Shown piece after piece: positions 15,117 through 24,687 of a DNA stretch of 64,000 bases. Numbering within the stretch: the stretch's first letter is position 1; each line of letters begins with the position of its first letter. The notes under the pieces are model-generated. The model was not told the DNA's origin. It worked only from the letters and a program-made list of their open reading frames with translations, and ran no database searches. Source of the DNA: SIG598 sp045605025 (GTDB lineage: Bacteria > Bacillota > Clostridia > Oscillospirales > Acutalibacteraceae). The DNA lies in NCBI GenBank assembly GCA_045605025.1, contig JAZUPE010000022.1:1-64000 (forward strand). Direction: 5' to 3'. Made by a program: the position numbers and the translations under genes.

Positions 15117-17807
15117 TTATATGGTATCCGTATTCTTTTTTCTGCCTCTGATGATAACTATCACCGCGACAAGCAGAAGCAGCATGCTCGCTCCGGCTGC
15201 AATGTATTCGGTTCGATGATCATCGGGGAGGGTATCCAGACGGAACGCGTCCTCCCCTTTGTCCACCGGAAAAACAATATAGCTGCCGTCTGCAGTGAAG
15301 CTCCTGCTCTGCCATTCACCTGACTCACTGCGCACCGAAAGATCGACTTTACCGGCATCCACATTCTCAGGAATCAACCAGCGCAGCTGATTTACTGTTC
15401 CGTTTTCCTCAAGGGAATAATCCCAGCCTTCGATAAATCCGGTGTCATCAGCAAGGGGATCGAGTCCGTCGATCGGAGATACATTCAGCTTTTCCGTCAG
15501 CGCAAATTCTCCGAGAGCCAACAGAACCGGCATTCCGTTTTCTCTGACCGCATCACTCATAACTGCGGAATCGAGAGGCTCATACACCATAGTCAGATCA
15601 GTGTCAAAGACGATCATTGACAAGTCGATATCCTCAAGACCGTCCCAGTAGCCGACATATCCGGCTTTTTCCGGAACGGCAGGAATGTCTCCCGCGTCAA
15701 GCGCATCACCGGGCTTGATAATCATCTTTTTTTCTCTGCCGTCTTCATACATGAAACGTACTGTGACCGAACGGAACACTACCGGCAGGTTCTCAGCGCC
15801 AAAGAAATCTTCCCGATCTATTGCCTGCGCGGCACCGGCGTAGCTGATACCGTCCACTCCGCCGATATCCGGTCCGACAGGCAAATAGCAGTTTCCGGTA
15901 ACGGGAACATCATCACGGTCGCTGGCGATGTCTCCGGCATATCCGAAAACCGCGCCGGTCTTTTCCGCAGCACCGTCCACCCTTACCATGCTGAGACAGT
16001 CGGTGACCGTTCCGCCATTCTGGCCGGATACGCCTCCCACATACCCCATTCCCGAGAGTATGCACTTGGCACCGCACGAGCGGATGTATCCGCTGCTCAT
16101 TCCAGCAATGCCGCCTACATATTTAGCGGCAGGAGCGTTCAGGGCTCCTGAATTTGAACACTCACGCACAAGACCCATTGACATCCAGCCGGCAATGCCG
16201 CCTGCGTTCTGACGTTTTGCACTGACCTCTCCCCTGTTTTCACAGCAGAGTACAACCGCGCGCAGCTCACAGTCCACGTTCATGGACGAGTTTCCTGTGC
16301 TTACTAAATCATCTTCCGGATCGAGATCATTTTCAACGGACATTGCTCCAACAATTCCTCCAGCATTGACATCGGCGTCTACACTACCGGTGTTTACACA
16401 ATTTTCCACCTTACCGGAGGTGTCTTCAGCTGTATCCGCATCAGAGATATCCGTCAGGGTTCCTCCCACATCCTGCGCAGCACCGCCTATGGTTGAAGTG
16501 ATGCTGTTGATCTGGTTGATCATGGTTTCCAGTTTTTCGGTCAGAGCCTCGACAGACTCCTGTCCTGTAGAGGTCATGCCGTTGACAGTTCCATTGATGG
16601 ACGACATGGCTCCGCTCAGGTTGTTCAGCGCAGCAAGGGTGCTGTCCGAATCCGGCAGAGAACCGGACCCGTCGGGAACAAGCTGTTCCATAGCGTCGAG
16701 TGCAGTGTCAACGTGTCCCTGAAGTTCACCGGTCTGGCTGCTGAGCTGGCCCGCGGTGTTCTGCAGTACTCCGGAAGCACTGTTCATCGTGGATGAAAGT
16801 CCTGCCAGCTGACCATGCAGTGTCTGCAGCGCGTCCTGCTGATAGATGATAAGGGTACTGGGCTCCATCTGGCCTACAATACCGCCGACTTCTTTGCGCC
16901 CGTAGATATCGCCTCTGTTTTCGCATCCGGAAATGTAGCCTATCTGGCTGCCTGCAACACCGCCAACATTATATCCGATACGTGGATAACCGACTATCCC
17001 TTTGTTGACGCAGTCACGGATAACACCGCTGCTTCCGCCGGCGATGCCGCCGATGTCGGTGGTGGTTCCGGCAGCCTCTGAGCCGGTAATGGAATCAACG
17101 GTAATGTCAGAGATATCCACACTGTTCTGCGCAGCAGTGGCATTGACCTGAGCTATATTTTCGCATGAACGCACAACGCCGCGGTTTTCTCCCGCAATGC
17201 CGCCCACAAAGTGATCTCCATGGATATCTCCGGCGGCAAGACAGCCATCGATGATGCCGGTAAGCTCGTTTACTCCGACCAGACCTCCAACACGCTCTGA
17301 GCCGGACACTCTGCCGGAAAATCTGCAGTTTTCAATAAGTCCTGAGTTGATTCCCGCCAGTCCGCCAACGCTGCTGTGGCTGCCGCCGGGGGTAATCTCT
17401 CCCTCCACGGTCAGGTCACGCACAACGGAATTGACTCGCAGATAGCGGAACAGCCCCTGCACGGAACCGTTTGTGGTTATCGAAACACCGGATATTATAT
17501 GTCCTCCACCCTCAAAGGTACCGCTGAAGGATGGAACACACTCAAAGCCGGTACCCGTCAGGTCGATATCCGCCTTAAGCTCAACCACAAGATTATAGCT
17601 GTAGCTGTTGAGGCGGCAGTTTTCACTGAATTCCAGAAAATCCTCCGCGTCGGCGATGGTAATGGTCGTTACCGGCACTTCCACTGCAGCTTCCGGATTC
17701 GCGGACAGCTGTGTCTGAGCGAATACATTCCACTGAACGCCGCACAGCAGGTTCACGCATATAAGCAGCACAAGTGCAGTCCTGAATATTCTGTTCAGCT
17801 TATTCAT
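15117..17807 (-). CDS. surface protein with GLUG repeats and a coiled-coil segment
   Basis: An 896-residue protein. A signal peptide covers about residues 1-30 (ending NVFAQT). Residues about 110-310 and 480-600 contain repeated GLUG-type units (VGGLAG, VGGLVG, VGGIAG, each followed by a turn and a Cys-containing strand such as SCENRG). Residues about 315-440 form a low-complexity, Gln/Ser/Leu-rich heptad region (SSTMNSASGVLQNTAGQ and similar) that looks helical. The C-terminus has one membrane helix (LLLLVAVIVIIRG) and a basic tail, so the bulk is outside, tethered to the cell. The start overlaps the stop of the MMPL gene by 8 bases with GGAGGT upstream, so the two are coupled. It may be the extracellular partner of the transporter. 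Confidence 0.8.
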   Translation of the reverse strand: MNKLNRIFRTALVLLICVNLLCGVQWNVFAQTQLSANPEAAVEVPVTTITIADAEDFLEFSENCRLNSYSYNLVVELKADIDLTGTGFECVPSFSGTFEGGGHIISGVSITTNGSVQGLFRYLRVNSVVRDLTVEGEITPGGSHSSVGGLAGINSGLIENCRFSGRVSGSERVGGLVGVNELTGIIDGCLAAGDIHGDHFVGGIAGENRGVVRSCENIAQVNATAAQNSVDISDITVDSITGSEAAGTTTDIGGIAGGSSGVIRDCVNKGIVGYPRIGYNVGGVAGSQIGYISGCENRGDIYGRKEVGGIVGQMEPSTLIIYQQDALQTLHGQLAGLSSTMNSASGVLQNTAGQLSSQTGELQGHVDTALDAMEQLVPDGSGSLPDSDSTLAALNNLSGAMSSINGTVNGMTSTGQESVEALTEKLETMINQINSITSTIGGAAQDVGGTLTDISDADTAEDTSGKVENCVNTGSVDADVNAGGIVGAMSVENDLDPEDDLVSTGNSSMNVDCELRAVVLCCENRGEVSAKRQNAGGIAGWMSMGLVRECSNSGALNAPAAKYVGGIAGMSSGYIRSCGAKCILSGMGYVGGVSGQNGGTVTDCLSMVRVDGAAEKTGAVFGYAGDIASDRDDVPVTGNCYLPVGPDIGGVDGISYAGAAQAIDREDFFGAENLPVVFRSVTVRFMYEDGREKKMIIKPGDALDAGDIPAVPEKAGYVGYWDGLEDIDLSMIVFDTDLTMVYEPLDSAVMSDAVRENGMPVLLALGEFALTEKLNVSPIDGLDPLADDTGFIEGWDYSLEENGTVNQLRWLIPENVDAGKVDLSVRSESGEWQSRSFTADGSYIVFPVDKGEDAFRLDTLPDDHRTEYIAAGASMLLLLVAVIVIIRGRKKNTDTI

Positions 17808-20286
17808 CGAGAGCACCTCCCTCCCCGTTTTCGTCCGTGTCTGCGGCTTTATCCCCATCGTTTCCCTCTTCTTCAAGATGGCCGTCGGTTGACATCGCGG
17901 CATTGAACTGACCGTGAATGATTCCGTCGATATCGGCATCCACTATTCCGGAAATATATCCGCGGACATGCCCCTGAACGCGAACGGTTCCGGAAGCAGT
18001 CTTTACAGGCAGCTCAATGCCTTTCATCCGGAAGCTTGTGCGGTCAATGATTGAATCGCCCAGCACCAGAATAGATGGCAGCACGCACAGAACGAGTATT
18101 ATGGAAATGATGGTTCCTCGACCGATGCACATACCCATGATGGATACAACCGGCTGAGCGGACATGTTGCCGATAAGCAGTCCCGCAGCTGCCATCATGC
18201 TTCCCGATGTAAACACAGTGGGGAACGCGGAATTAATCGCGTGAACAATCGCCTGCTTGTGAGGCATGCTCTTTTTGTACTCCTGATAGTGGCTGGAAAT
18301 TACTATGGCGTAGTCAATGTTGGCGCCCATCTGAATGGCATTGACTATGAGATAACCCAGGAAATACAGCGGCTGGTGAATGAGCGTGGGAATGGAGAAA
18401 TTGATCCAGATACTTCCCTGAATGACGAGTATGAGCAGCACCGGCAGACCCACCGAGCGGAACGTGAACAGCAGCACCACGATAACAAACAGCGCGGAAA
18501 GAACGCTGATCATCAGATTATCCTTGACAAAGGACGCAGACAGATCCCGCGAGCTTGTTGAGTTGCCAACGACATAGTAATCACCCGGGTAGTGTCCGCC
18601 TATAATCCGTCTGGTCTCATCAAGGAACGCAAAAGTCTCCTCGCTTTCCTCCGGCAGGTCGATGTAGACGATCATTCGGCTGTACTTTTCACTCTGGAGC
18701 TGCTTCTGAGCCTTATCGAGCATACCAAGCATCTCTCCCATGGATTCCATATCTTCGCCCTCGAGGGCGATATTGCGTGATTCCAGTTCGTCCTTGAGGA
18801 AGATGAATATGTCAAACAGCGGTACCCTGTACTCCTCCAGACCGCTGAGCAGCTCTCCGTATTGATCATGCTCCACCGCGTAGGCTCCGTAGAGCATCTG
18901 AGCCACTTCGAAATCAAGACCGATAAGTTCGGAAAGCTGGCGGGGTGTCATCGAATCGGTAAGCTTGACCCCGTCCATAACCTCAATATTTGCAAGTCCC
19001 ATGGCTCCGGTCACCTGAGGACGGCTATCCAGTTCGGCAAGTATCTCCTTTTCCGCCTCATAGTTGCCGGACGGCACTACGATTGCAACCATGTTGCTGG
19101 TTCCGAAAGTATCCTTGATTTTGAAATAAGCCTGCTGCTGTTCGGTCATCTTGGCCGTTTTCAGATCGTTAAAGCTGTAGCAGTAGGGGCACTGATTTGA
19201 CAGCCAGAACGCTCCGACGAGCACCAGCACAAACAACGGCGGCAGCACCCTGCGCACCTTGACGGCAAACTTGCCAAGCAGCGTCACATTCGGCAGCAGC
19301 TTGCGGTGCTTTGTTTTCTCAATGAGCGGACTGAACAGCATAAGCAGCCCGGGCATGAGCGTAAAGACTGACAGCAGGCTGAGAATTATGGATTTGATGA
19401 GCACTATCGCCATATCATATCCGATGGCAAACTGCATGAACGCAAGAGCGGCCAGACCACAGATGGTGGTCAGCGAGGACGCGCTGATCTCCGGAATGGA
19501 TTTGCTCAGCGCAGCTATGCACGCCTCACGCGCGGATTTTGTTTCGTGCTCATCGGAGAAGCGGTGGCAGAGAATGATGGCGTAGTCAATTGCAAGCGCA
19601 AGCTGCAGCACCACTGCCACCGAATCGGAAATAAAGCTGATCCTGTCAAAGATGAAGTTGGTTCCCATGTTGAGCAGCGCCGCGGCGCCAAAGGTAATGA
19701 GCAGAACCGGAATTTCTGCATAGGAACGCGATGTCAGCGTGAGCACCACAAGTATTATTATCACCGCCACTACCAGAATAGTAGCCATCTCCCCGCGGAG
19801 CATGGCGTTCTGGTCAAGACCGACGGTGGAATCTATGTACAGGTCATATCCGCCGAGCTTTTCCCGGATATCCTCCATCGCCCGCAGCGTTCCTGCATCA
19901 TAGTCGGATCCGCTGAAGTTGACATTGTAAAGCGCCGCGGCGTCTCTGTAATGAGCTTCAGTGCGGTCGAAGGTGACCATATCCACCCCGTCCACCGCCT
20001 GCAGCTGGTCATAAATCTGCAGCGCGGTGTCGTAGGTCACGTTTGACACCATCACGCGAGCCGTGCTGAATGTGACGAAGTTCTCATTCATGGCTACTAT
20101 ACCCTGACGCGTCTCGGTTTCCTCAGGAAGATACGTTGTTACATCGTTCTCCACCGTTACCCAGTTCATTGAGAACAGGCTGAATACCGCAGCGGCGATG
20201 TATATGAGAAAAAACAGATTTCGCTTATCGACCACAAAGGTCGCAAGTCTTACAAATATGCCGCGATTTTCTTTTTTTCGCCCCAT
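17800..20286 (-). CDS. MMPL/RND-superfamily transporter
   Basis: An 828-residue integral membrane protein with the RND-like twofold design: a helix near the N-terminus (about 24-43), a large outside loop, a bundle of about five helices, then the same again from about 350. Asp-Tyr pairs inside membrane helices (LAIDYAIIL at about 230 and GANIDYAIVI at about 655) are where RND proton-relay residues sit. Relatives export lipids or hydrophobic compounds with proton drive; the substrate here is unknown. The extracellular loops are of modest size and lack the long coiled repeat seen in some Firmicutes members, which is instead present in the next, coupled gene. The start was chosen at the ATG after GGAGGG. 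Confidence 0.88.
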   Translation of the reverse strand: MGRKKENRGIFVRLATFVVDKRNLFFLIYIAAAVFSLFSMNWVTVENDVTTYLPEETETRQGIVAMNENFVTFSTARVMVSNVTYDTALQIYDQLQAVDGVDMVTFDRTEAHYRDAAALYNVNFSGSDYDAGTLRAMEDIREKLGGYDLYIDSTVGLDQNAMLRGEMATILVVAVIIILVVLTLTSRSYAEIPVLLITFGAAALLNMGTNFIFDRISFISDSVAVVLQLALAIDYAIILCHRFSDEHETKSAREACIAALSKSIPEISASSLTTICGLAALAFMQFAIGYDMAIVLIKSIILSLLSVFTLMPGLLMLFSPLIEKTKHRKLLPNVTLLGKFAVKVRRVLPPLFVLVLVGAFWLSNQCPYCYSFNDLKTAKMTEQQQAYFKIKDTFGTSNMVAIVVPSGNYEAEKEILAELDSRPQVTGAMGLANIEVMDGVKLTDSMTPRQLSELIGLDFEVAQMLYGAYAVEHDQYGELLSGLEEYRVPLFDIFIFLKDELESRNIALEGEDMESMGEMLGMLDKAQKQLQSEKYSRMIVYIDLPEESEETFAFLDETRRIIGGHYPGDYYVVGNSTSSRDLSASFVKDNLMISVLSALFVIVVLLFTFRSVGLPVLLILVIQGSIWINFSIPTLIHQPLYFLGYLIVNAIQMGANIDYAIVISSHYQEYKKSMPHKQAIVHAINSAFPTVFTSGSMMAAAGLLIGNMSAQPVVSIMGMCIGRGTIISIILVLCVLPSILVLGDSIIDRTSFRMKGIELPVKTASGTVRVQGHVRGYISGIVDADIDGIIHGQFNAAMSTDGHLEEEGNDGDKAADTDENGEGGALDE

Positions 20287-20612
20287 AAGTCCCTCCATAA
20301 TAATCAGCAATGCGCAGTGTACCGCACATCACTTTTTCATCTTTGTCCAGCTGTTCACATTATATAACAGTTTTGTTACCACTTTGTGAATTGGCGATAA
20401 TTCTCACCCTCTCTCAGCAGGCATCACAAAAACCTCACTTTCCATTCCATAGTGCGCAGGATCGTCAGTGACGCAGTCCGTACCGTCCTGTGCATATGCA
20501 GAAGTTATGTTTCCGCGATTCCGGCTTGATATCACAATCAATCGGGGGTACAATATACACCGCACATACTGAAGATGGCTCAAAAAAACCGTTCGCACCG
20601 AAAGGAGCAGAC
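20287..20612. promoter_or_regulatory. divergent intergenic region of MMPL and galK with galK promoter
   Basis: No gene is seen. On the plus strand TTGATA (20526-20531), a 17-base spacer and TACAAT (20549-20554) form a good promoter about 60 bases before the galactokinase start. On the minus strand a TATAAT (20359-20364) without a clear -35 probably serves the transporter pair. No sugar-repressor operator could be recognised. Confidence 0.6.
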
Positions 20613-21908
20613 ATGGATATCCGCAACTTACAGAATAAAATAGAACATGACGGTTTTCTCCCGCTGTTCAGACAGCTTTACGGTTCTTCCGAAAAGGCTC
20701 TGGCACGACAGAAAAAGCGTTACGCTGACGCAGTCAACGCCTTTGCGCGGCTGTATCCCGCACGGAGTGACATAAGCATATATTCCGCTCCGGGGCGCAC
20801 TGAAATCGGCGGCAACCACACCGATCATCAGCACGGCAGAGTGCTGGCTGCAGCGGTTGACCTCGATATCATAGGCATCGTGTCATTCCATGACGAGGGA
20901 GTACTGCGTGTCAGTTCCGAAGGCTACGGCTCTTTCGCGGTGTCCCTTGATGACCTCGATGTCGGCAATCACCCCAGAGATTCCGCTGCCATCGTACGGG
21001 GGATCGCGCGCAGATTCCGTGACATGGGCGTTGCCGTCAGCGGATTTGATCTCTACACCGTATCAGATGTGCCGGGCGGCAGCGGCATTTCCTCTTCCGC
21101 CGCCTTTGAGACGCTTATCGGCACCATCATCGACTGCCGTTTCAACCACAGTCAGGCAGGCGCGGTAGAGATCGCAAAGATCGGACAGTTCGCCGAGAAC
21201 GTCTACTTCGGCAAGAACAGCGGGCTGATGGACCAGATGGTCAGTTCGGTGGGCGGACTGGTGGCAATCGATTTTCTCGATACCGGTAATCCGGACATTA
21301 ACGGCTTTCAGTGCGACTTTGAGCAGCTGGGATACTGCCTGTTCATCACCGATACAAAAGGCAGTCACGCTGATCTGACCGGCGATTATTCCGCAATACG
21401 TGCCGAGATGGAGCAGGTCGCGGCGCAGTTCGGCAAGGACCGGCTCCGTGAGGTCAGTGAAGCGGAATTCTTTGATGCTATCCCTGACCTGAGAGTACAG
21501 TGTTCTGACCGCGCAATTCTTCGCGCTATCCACTTTTTCGAAGATGACCGCAGGGCCGCACAGGAAGCGGACGCTCTGATGTGCGGCGATATTGACCGTT
21601 TTCTGAAACTGGTCAACAGCTCAGGCGAGTCCTCTGCAAACCTTCTGCAGAATCTGTATTCCTGTTCCGCTCCCGGTCTGCAGGCGATACCGCTGGCGCT
21701 GGAAATGAGCCGGCGCATTCTGGGCGGCAGAGGCGCTGTCAGGGTACATGGAGGCGGTTTTGCCGGAACCATTCAGGCCTTTGTACCCACTGACGAGGCA
21801 AGCGTATACGAAAAGGAAATGAACCGGATATTCGGTGACGGAGCCTGTACAAGACTGCGCATTCGCCCCGCCGGAGGTATCGAGATAACTACTCAACGGC
21901 AGAAATAG
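20613..21908 (+). CDS. galK: galactokinase
   Basis: A 431-residue GHMP kinase that phosphorylates galactose to galactose 1-phosphate, the first Leloir step. Motifs are the galactokinase signature GRTEIGGNHTDHQHG (about 55-70), the ATP-binding loop GGSGISSSAAFE (about 155-166), the catalytic Asp in KNSGLMDQM, and the C-terminal HGGGFAGTIQAF. It is about 40 residues longer than E. coli GalK, mostly at the N-terminus. The start follows AAAGGAG by 7-8 bases. galE lies next on the same strand with its own promoter; galT is not in the window. Confidence 0.95.
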   Translation: MDIRNLQNKIEHDGFLPLFRQLYGSSEKALARQKKRYADAVNAFARLYPARSDISIYSAPGRTEIGGNHTDHQHGRVLAAAVDLDIIGIVSFHDEGVLRVSSEGYGSFAVSLDDLDVGNHPRDSAAIVRGIARRFRDMGVAVSGFDLYTVSDVPGGSGISSSAAFETLIGTIIDCRFNHSQAGAVEIAKIGQFAENVYFGKNSGLMDQMVSSVGGLVAIDFLDTGNPDINGFQCDFEQLGYCLFITDTKGSHADLTGDYSAIRAEMEQVAAQFGKDRLREVSEAEFFDAIPDLRVQCSDRAILRAIHFFEDDRRAAQEADALMCGDIDRFLKLVNSSGESSANLLQNLYSCSAPGLQAIPLALEMSRRILGGRGAVRVHGGGFAGTIQAFVPTDEASVYEKEMNRIFGDGACTRLRIRPAGGIEITTQRQK

Positions 21909-22022
21909 CTTTATATATTCACGAACCCTTCATACACCAAATCGACCCACGCCATATATATTGATATTCAATATCATTCGATTAATTTTCAATATGTTTT
22001 TGCCGAAATTCACCGCAAGCGA

Positions 22023-22051
22023 TTGACACGAACGTATATCAGCGTTATAAT
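22023..22051 (+). promoter_or_regulatory. consensus promoter of galE
   Basis: TTGACA (22023-22028), exactly 17 bases, TATAAT (22046-22051): a full consensus sigma-A promoter, about 35 bases before the ribosome site of galE. It lies in an AT-rich 183-base gap after galK, so galE can be expressed independently, in keeping with its wider role in cell-surface sugar supply. Confidence 0.9.
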
Positions 22052-22091
22052 GCCATCAAATGATCCGAATATATATTCAGGAGGACAATTA

Positions 22092-23084
22092 ATGCGAATT
22101 CTTGTAACCGGCGGCGCAGGATATATCGGCTCCCACACCGCCCTTGAACTCATCAGAGCAGGACATGACGTAGTAGTTGCCGACAATCTTGCCACTGGCT
22201 ATCGGGAAGCAGTTCCCGGGCAGGCAGCGTTTTATCAGGGCGATCTGCGTGATTCCGATTTTCTGGACGAACTCTTCCTCAGCGAGAGCATTGACGCGGT
22301 AATCCATTTTGCAGCCAGTTCGCTGGTGGGCGAAAGTGTTATCAACCCGCTGAAATACTACGATAACAATCTGTGCGGCACAAGAACGCTGCTGGAATGC
22401 ATGATAAAGAACGGCGTGGATAAGATTGTATTCTCCTCCACAGCCGCCACTTACGGCAATCCGGAGAATATACCCATTCTGGAAACCGACCGCACCGCCC
22501 CCATCAATCCCTACGGAGAAACCAAGCTGGCAATGGAAAAAATGTTTGACTGGACCGGCAGGGCTCACGGGCTGCGTTTTGTCTCGCTGCGGTATTTCAA
22601 CGCCTGCGGCGCTGACGAAAGCGGCAATATCGGCGAGGCACACGATCCCGAGAGCCATCTTATCCCGCTTATTCTTCAGGTTCCACTGGGCAAGCGTGAA
22701 GCGATTTCCGTTTTCGGCAGCGACTACGACACCGGTGACGGCACCTGCATTCGCGATTATATCCATGTGACGGACCTTGCGCAGGCTCATATTCTTGCCG
22801 TTGACTATCTCTGCCGAGGCGGTCAGAGTGACATTTTCAACCTCGGCAACGGCGTGGGATATTCCGTACGCGAGGTTATCGAAACCGCACGAAAGGTTAC
22901 CGGTCACTCTATTCCTCACGTCGATATGCCCCGCCGCCCCGGTGACCCTGCCCGGCTTGTGGCATCAAGTGAAAAGGCAAGGAATACTCTGGGTTGGAAA
23001 CCCGAACACAACAGCCTTGAGGAGATTATCTCGAGCGCGTGGAAGTGGCACCGCACACATCCCGACGGCTACGGAGAACAGTGA
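22092..23084 (+). CDS. galE: UDP-glucose 4-epimerase
   Basis: A 330-residue short-chain dehydrogenase-type enzyme that interconverts UDP-galactose and UDP-glucose. It has the NAD-binding GGAGYIGSHT (about 7-16), the catalytic SSTAATYG with YGETK (Tyr-x-x-x-Lys, about 148-152), the substrate-binding RYFNACGAD and the HVTDLAQAH block. Length is typical. AGGAGG precedes the ATG by 8 bases. It follows galK on the same strand, completing two of the three classic Leloir enzymes, and has its own consensus promoter. Confidence 0.97.
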   Translation: MRILVTGGAGYIGSHTALELIRAGHDVVVADNLATGYREAVPGQAAFYQGDLRDSDFLDELFLSESIDAVIHFAASSLVGESVINPLKYYDNNLCGTRTLLECMIKNGVDKIVFSSTAATYGNPENIPILETDRTAPINPYGETKLAMEKMFDWTGRAHGLRFVSLRYFNACGADESGNIGEAHDPESHLIPLILQVPLGKREAISVFGSDYDTGDGTCIRDYIHVTDLAQAHILAVDYLCRGGQSDIFNLGNGVGYSVREVIETARKVTGHSIPHVDMPRRPGDPARLVASSEKARNTLGWKPEHNSLEEIISSAWKWHRTHPDGYGEQ

Positions 23085-23107
23085 GCCGCACTTAAAACTT
23101 CATATGA

Positions 23108-23148
23108 CAACAGAAAACCTCGTGAGCAGCATCACGAGGTTTTCTGTT
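23108..23148 (+). terminator. galE terminator
   Basis: A near-perfect 15-18-bp inverted repeat (CAGAAAACCTCGTGA with TCACGAGGTTTTCTG, 6-base loop) whose descending arm contains TTTT. It is symmetrical and could act both ways. Confidence 0.8.
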
Positions 23149-23237
23149 GTGTTGACATTGTAATCTTTTCCTGATCCGCATCATGGATAATCAACCGGAT
23201 CCGGCAGACACTTGTCGTAGAAGGAGTTGAGCGAAAA

Positions 23238-23663
23238 ATGTACAACGCATTTGCAAAATTCGACAGTCAGTCCGCTGCACAGAAAGCCTGTGACGCGGTA
23301 CTGAGCAGCACCAACGGAATTGTGCGCATCGGCACCCGTATGTTTGTTCCGCCGCATGCTCAGGGTGAGCACAACCCCGGCACTGCAGATGCCATAAGCA
23401 AAACCGTCCCCCACAGCAGTGCCATGACCGGCGAATGGGTGGTCGCCAACGACGTGGCGATGAACGCTGCCCGCATTGAGGCAGAATACGACCGCCGCAC
23501 CGGATACGAGCAGCCCCGGGACTGTGATTATCTTCTGTGCGCTCAGGGCAGCAAAGAAGCTGTGGAACACGCAGCAAAGATCATGCGCGACATGGGCGGC
23601 TGCAACGTGGATGTCCGCAACGCAAAGGGAAGCTTTCTCGACGGACATCCACCTGTCCGGTAA
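23238..23663 (+). CDS. hypothetical protein
   Basis: A 141-residue soluble protein that I do not recognise. The first third reads AFAKFDSQSAAQKACDAV, then IVRIGTRMFVP, and the end CDYLLCAQGSKEAVEHAA and MGGCNVDVRNAKG, suggesting two ferredoxin-like alpha/beta units. The N-terminal pattern is vaguely like stress proteins of the YflT type, but this is weak. There is no signal peptide. AAGGAG lies 9-11 bases before the ATG, and it sits between its own terminator and that of galE, so it is a single-gene unit. Confidence 0.65.
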   Translation: MYNAFAKFDSQSAAQKACDAVLSSTNGIVRIGTRMFVPPHAQGEHNPGTADAISKTVPHSSAMTGEWVVANDVAMNAARIEAEYDRRTGYEQPRDCDYLLCAQGSKEAVEHAAKIMRDMGGCNVDVRNAKGSFLDGHPPVR

Positions 23664-23680
23664 ATCTGTTCAGCGACACA

Positions 23681-23722
23681 AAAAGGACAGCAGCACTCAA
23701 CGGTGCGGCTGTCCTTTGTTTA
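23681..23722. terminator. terminator between convergent genes
   Basis: AAAGGACAGC and GCTGTCCTTT enclose an inner GCAC/GTGC pair; TTTGTTTATT follows on the plus strand and TTTTTGTG on the minus strand. It serves the hypothetical gene and deoC. Confidence 0.85.
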
Positions 23723-23726
23723 TTAT

Positions 23727-24401
23727 TCAATATCCGGAACTGTTCTCGTTTTTTACAATCCTGACCACACGGCTGGTGCCCAGACGGGACGCACCCAGAT
23801 CGAGGAATGCCTGTGCATCCTCAAGGGAAGCGATGCCGCCCGCGGCTTTGATCCTGACGTGGGAAGCAACATGCGCAGCAAAGAGCGCTACATCTTCACG
23901 TGTTGCTCCGCCTTTTGAAAAACCGGTGGACGTCTTGATGTAATCCGCGCCCGATTCGGAAACGATGCGGCACATTTCGATTTTTTCCTTGTCTGTGAGC
24001 AGGCAGGTTTCGATAATGACCTTGAGCAGTTTGCCATTGCATGCCGCCTTAACTGCTCTGATTTCGTTCAGGAGCAGATCGTAATGACCATCCTTGAGCC
24101 AGCCCACGTTGATCACCATGTCGATCTCGTCGGCACCGTTCTTTACTGCATCGGCTGCCTCAAAGCACTTGGCTTCGGTGGTGGAATAGCCGCTGGGGAA
24201 TCCGATCACTGTGCAGATCGGCAGTCTTCCGGCGACATATTCAGCGGCACGGCGGACATAGGCCGCGGGAATGCATACCGATGCGGTGCCGTATTTCATG
24301 CCGTCGTCACAGATGGCTCTGATATCGTCCCACGTCGCGTCAACAGCCAGCAGTGTGTGGTCAACTGCGGCAAGAATTCCTTTGAGGTCAATATTGCTCA
24401 T
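23727..24401 (-). CDS. deoC: deoxyribose-phosphate aldolase
   Basis: A 224-residue class I aldolase splitting 2-deoxyribose 5-phosphate into acetaldehyde and glyceraldehyde 3-phosphate, used in nucleoside salvage. The TIM-barrel landmarks are VDHTLL (start), CTVIGFPSGYS, the GADEIDMVINVGWL strand, LLKVIIETCLLT, the Schiff-base Lys in YIKTSTGFS (about 155) and IKAAGGI (about 183). The length is normal. AGGAG precedes the ATG. It stands alone, with no nucleoside phosphorylase beside it. Confidence 0.96.
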   Translation of the reverse strand: MSNIDLKGILAAVDHTLLAVDATWDDIRAICDDGMKYGTASVCIPAAYVRRAAEYVAGRLPICTVIGFPSGYSTTEAKCFEAADAVKNGADEIDMVINVGWLKDGHYDLLLNEIRAVKAACNGKLLKVIIETCLLTDKEKIEMCRIVSESGADYIKTSTGFSKGGATREDVALFAAHVASHVRIKAAGGIASLEDAQAFLDLGASRLGTSRVVRIVKNENSSGY

Positions 24402-24495
24402 GTGTTTATCTCCTGTACATATTTATCTGAATGCGGTTATCCCGCTGTCTCCGCGGGAACAATTACTGCATAATACGCTGAAAGGGGGTGTGGCA

Positions 24496-24681
24496 GTGAA
24501 CGGACGTTTCCCGGAAGCTCTGCCCGAGGGCATGGCTATGGCTCTGGCTCAGAACATCTACGCCATGCATCATTTCTCCTCGCTGTCTGAGGCAGAACAG
24601 CAGTCGGTCATTGAACGGGCACGCACAGTCGGCTCTCGCGAAGAAATGACCGCTCTGGTCAACAGTCTTATACGGCACTGA
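24496..24681 (+). CDS. small conserved-looking protein, 61 residues
   Basis: A short basic-to-neutral protein starting (with GTG) as NGRFPEALPEGMAMALAQN, then a Met/His-rich stretch and a helix-turn-helix-like end SLSEAEQQSVIERA and SREEMTALVNSL. From memory, very similar short proteins (GMALAQN near the start, a SREEM element near the end) occur widely in gut Firmicutes, with no known function. AAAGGGGG lies 8-10 bases before the GTG at 24496; GTG at 24490 is an alternative. It is convergent with nadE, six bases away. Confidence 0.6.
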   Translation: MNGRFPEALPEGMAMALAQNIYAMHHFSSLSEAEQQSVIERARTVGSREEMTALVNSLIRH

Positions 24682-24687
24682 GCAGAA

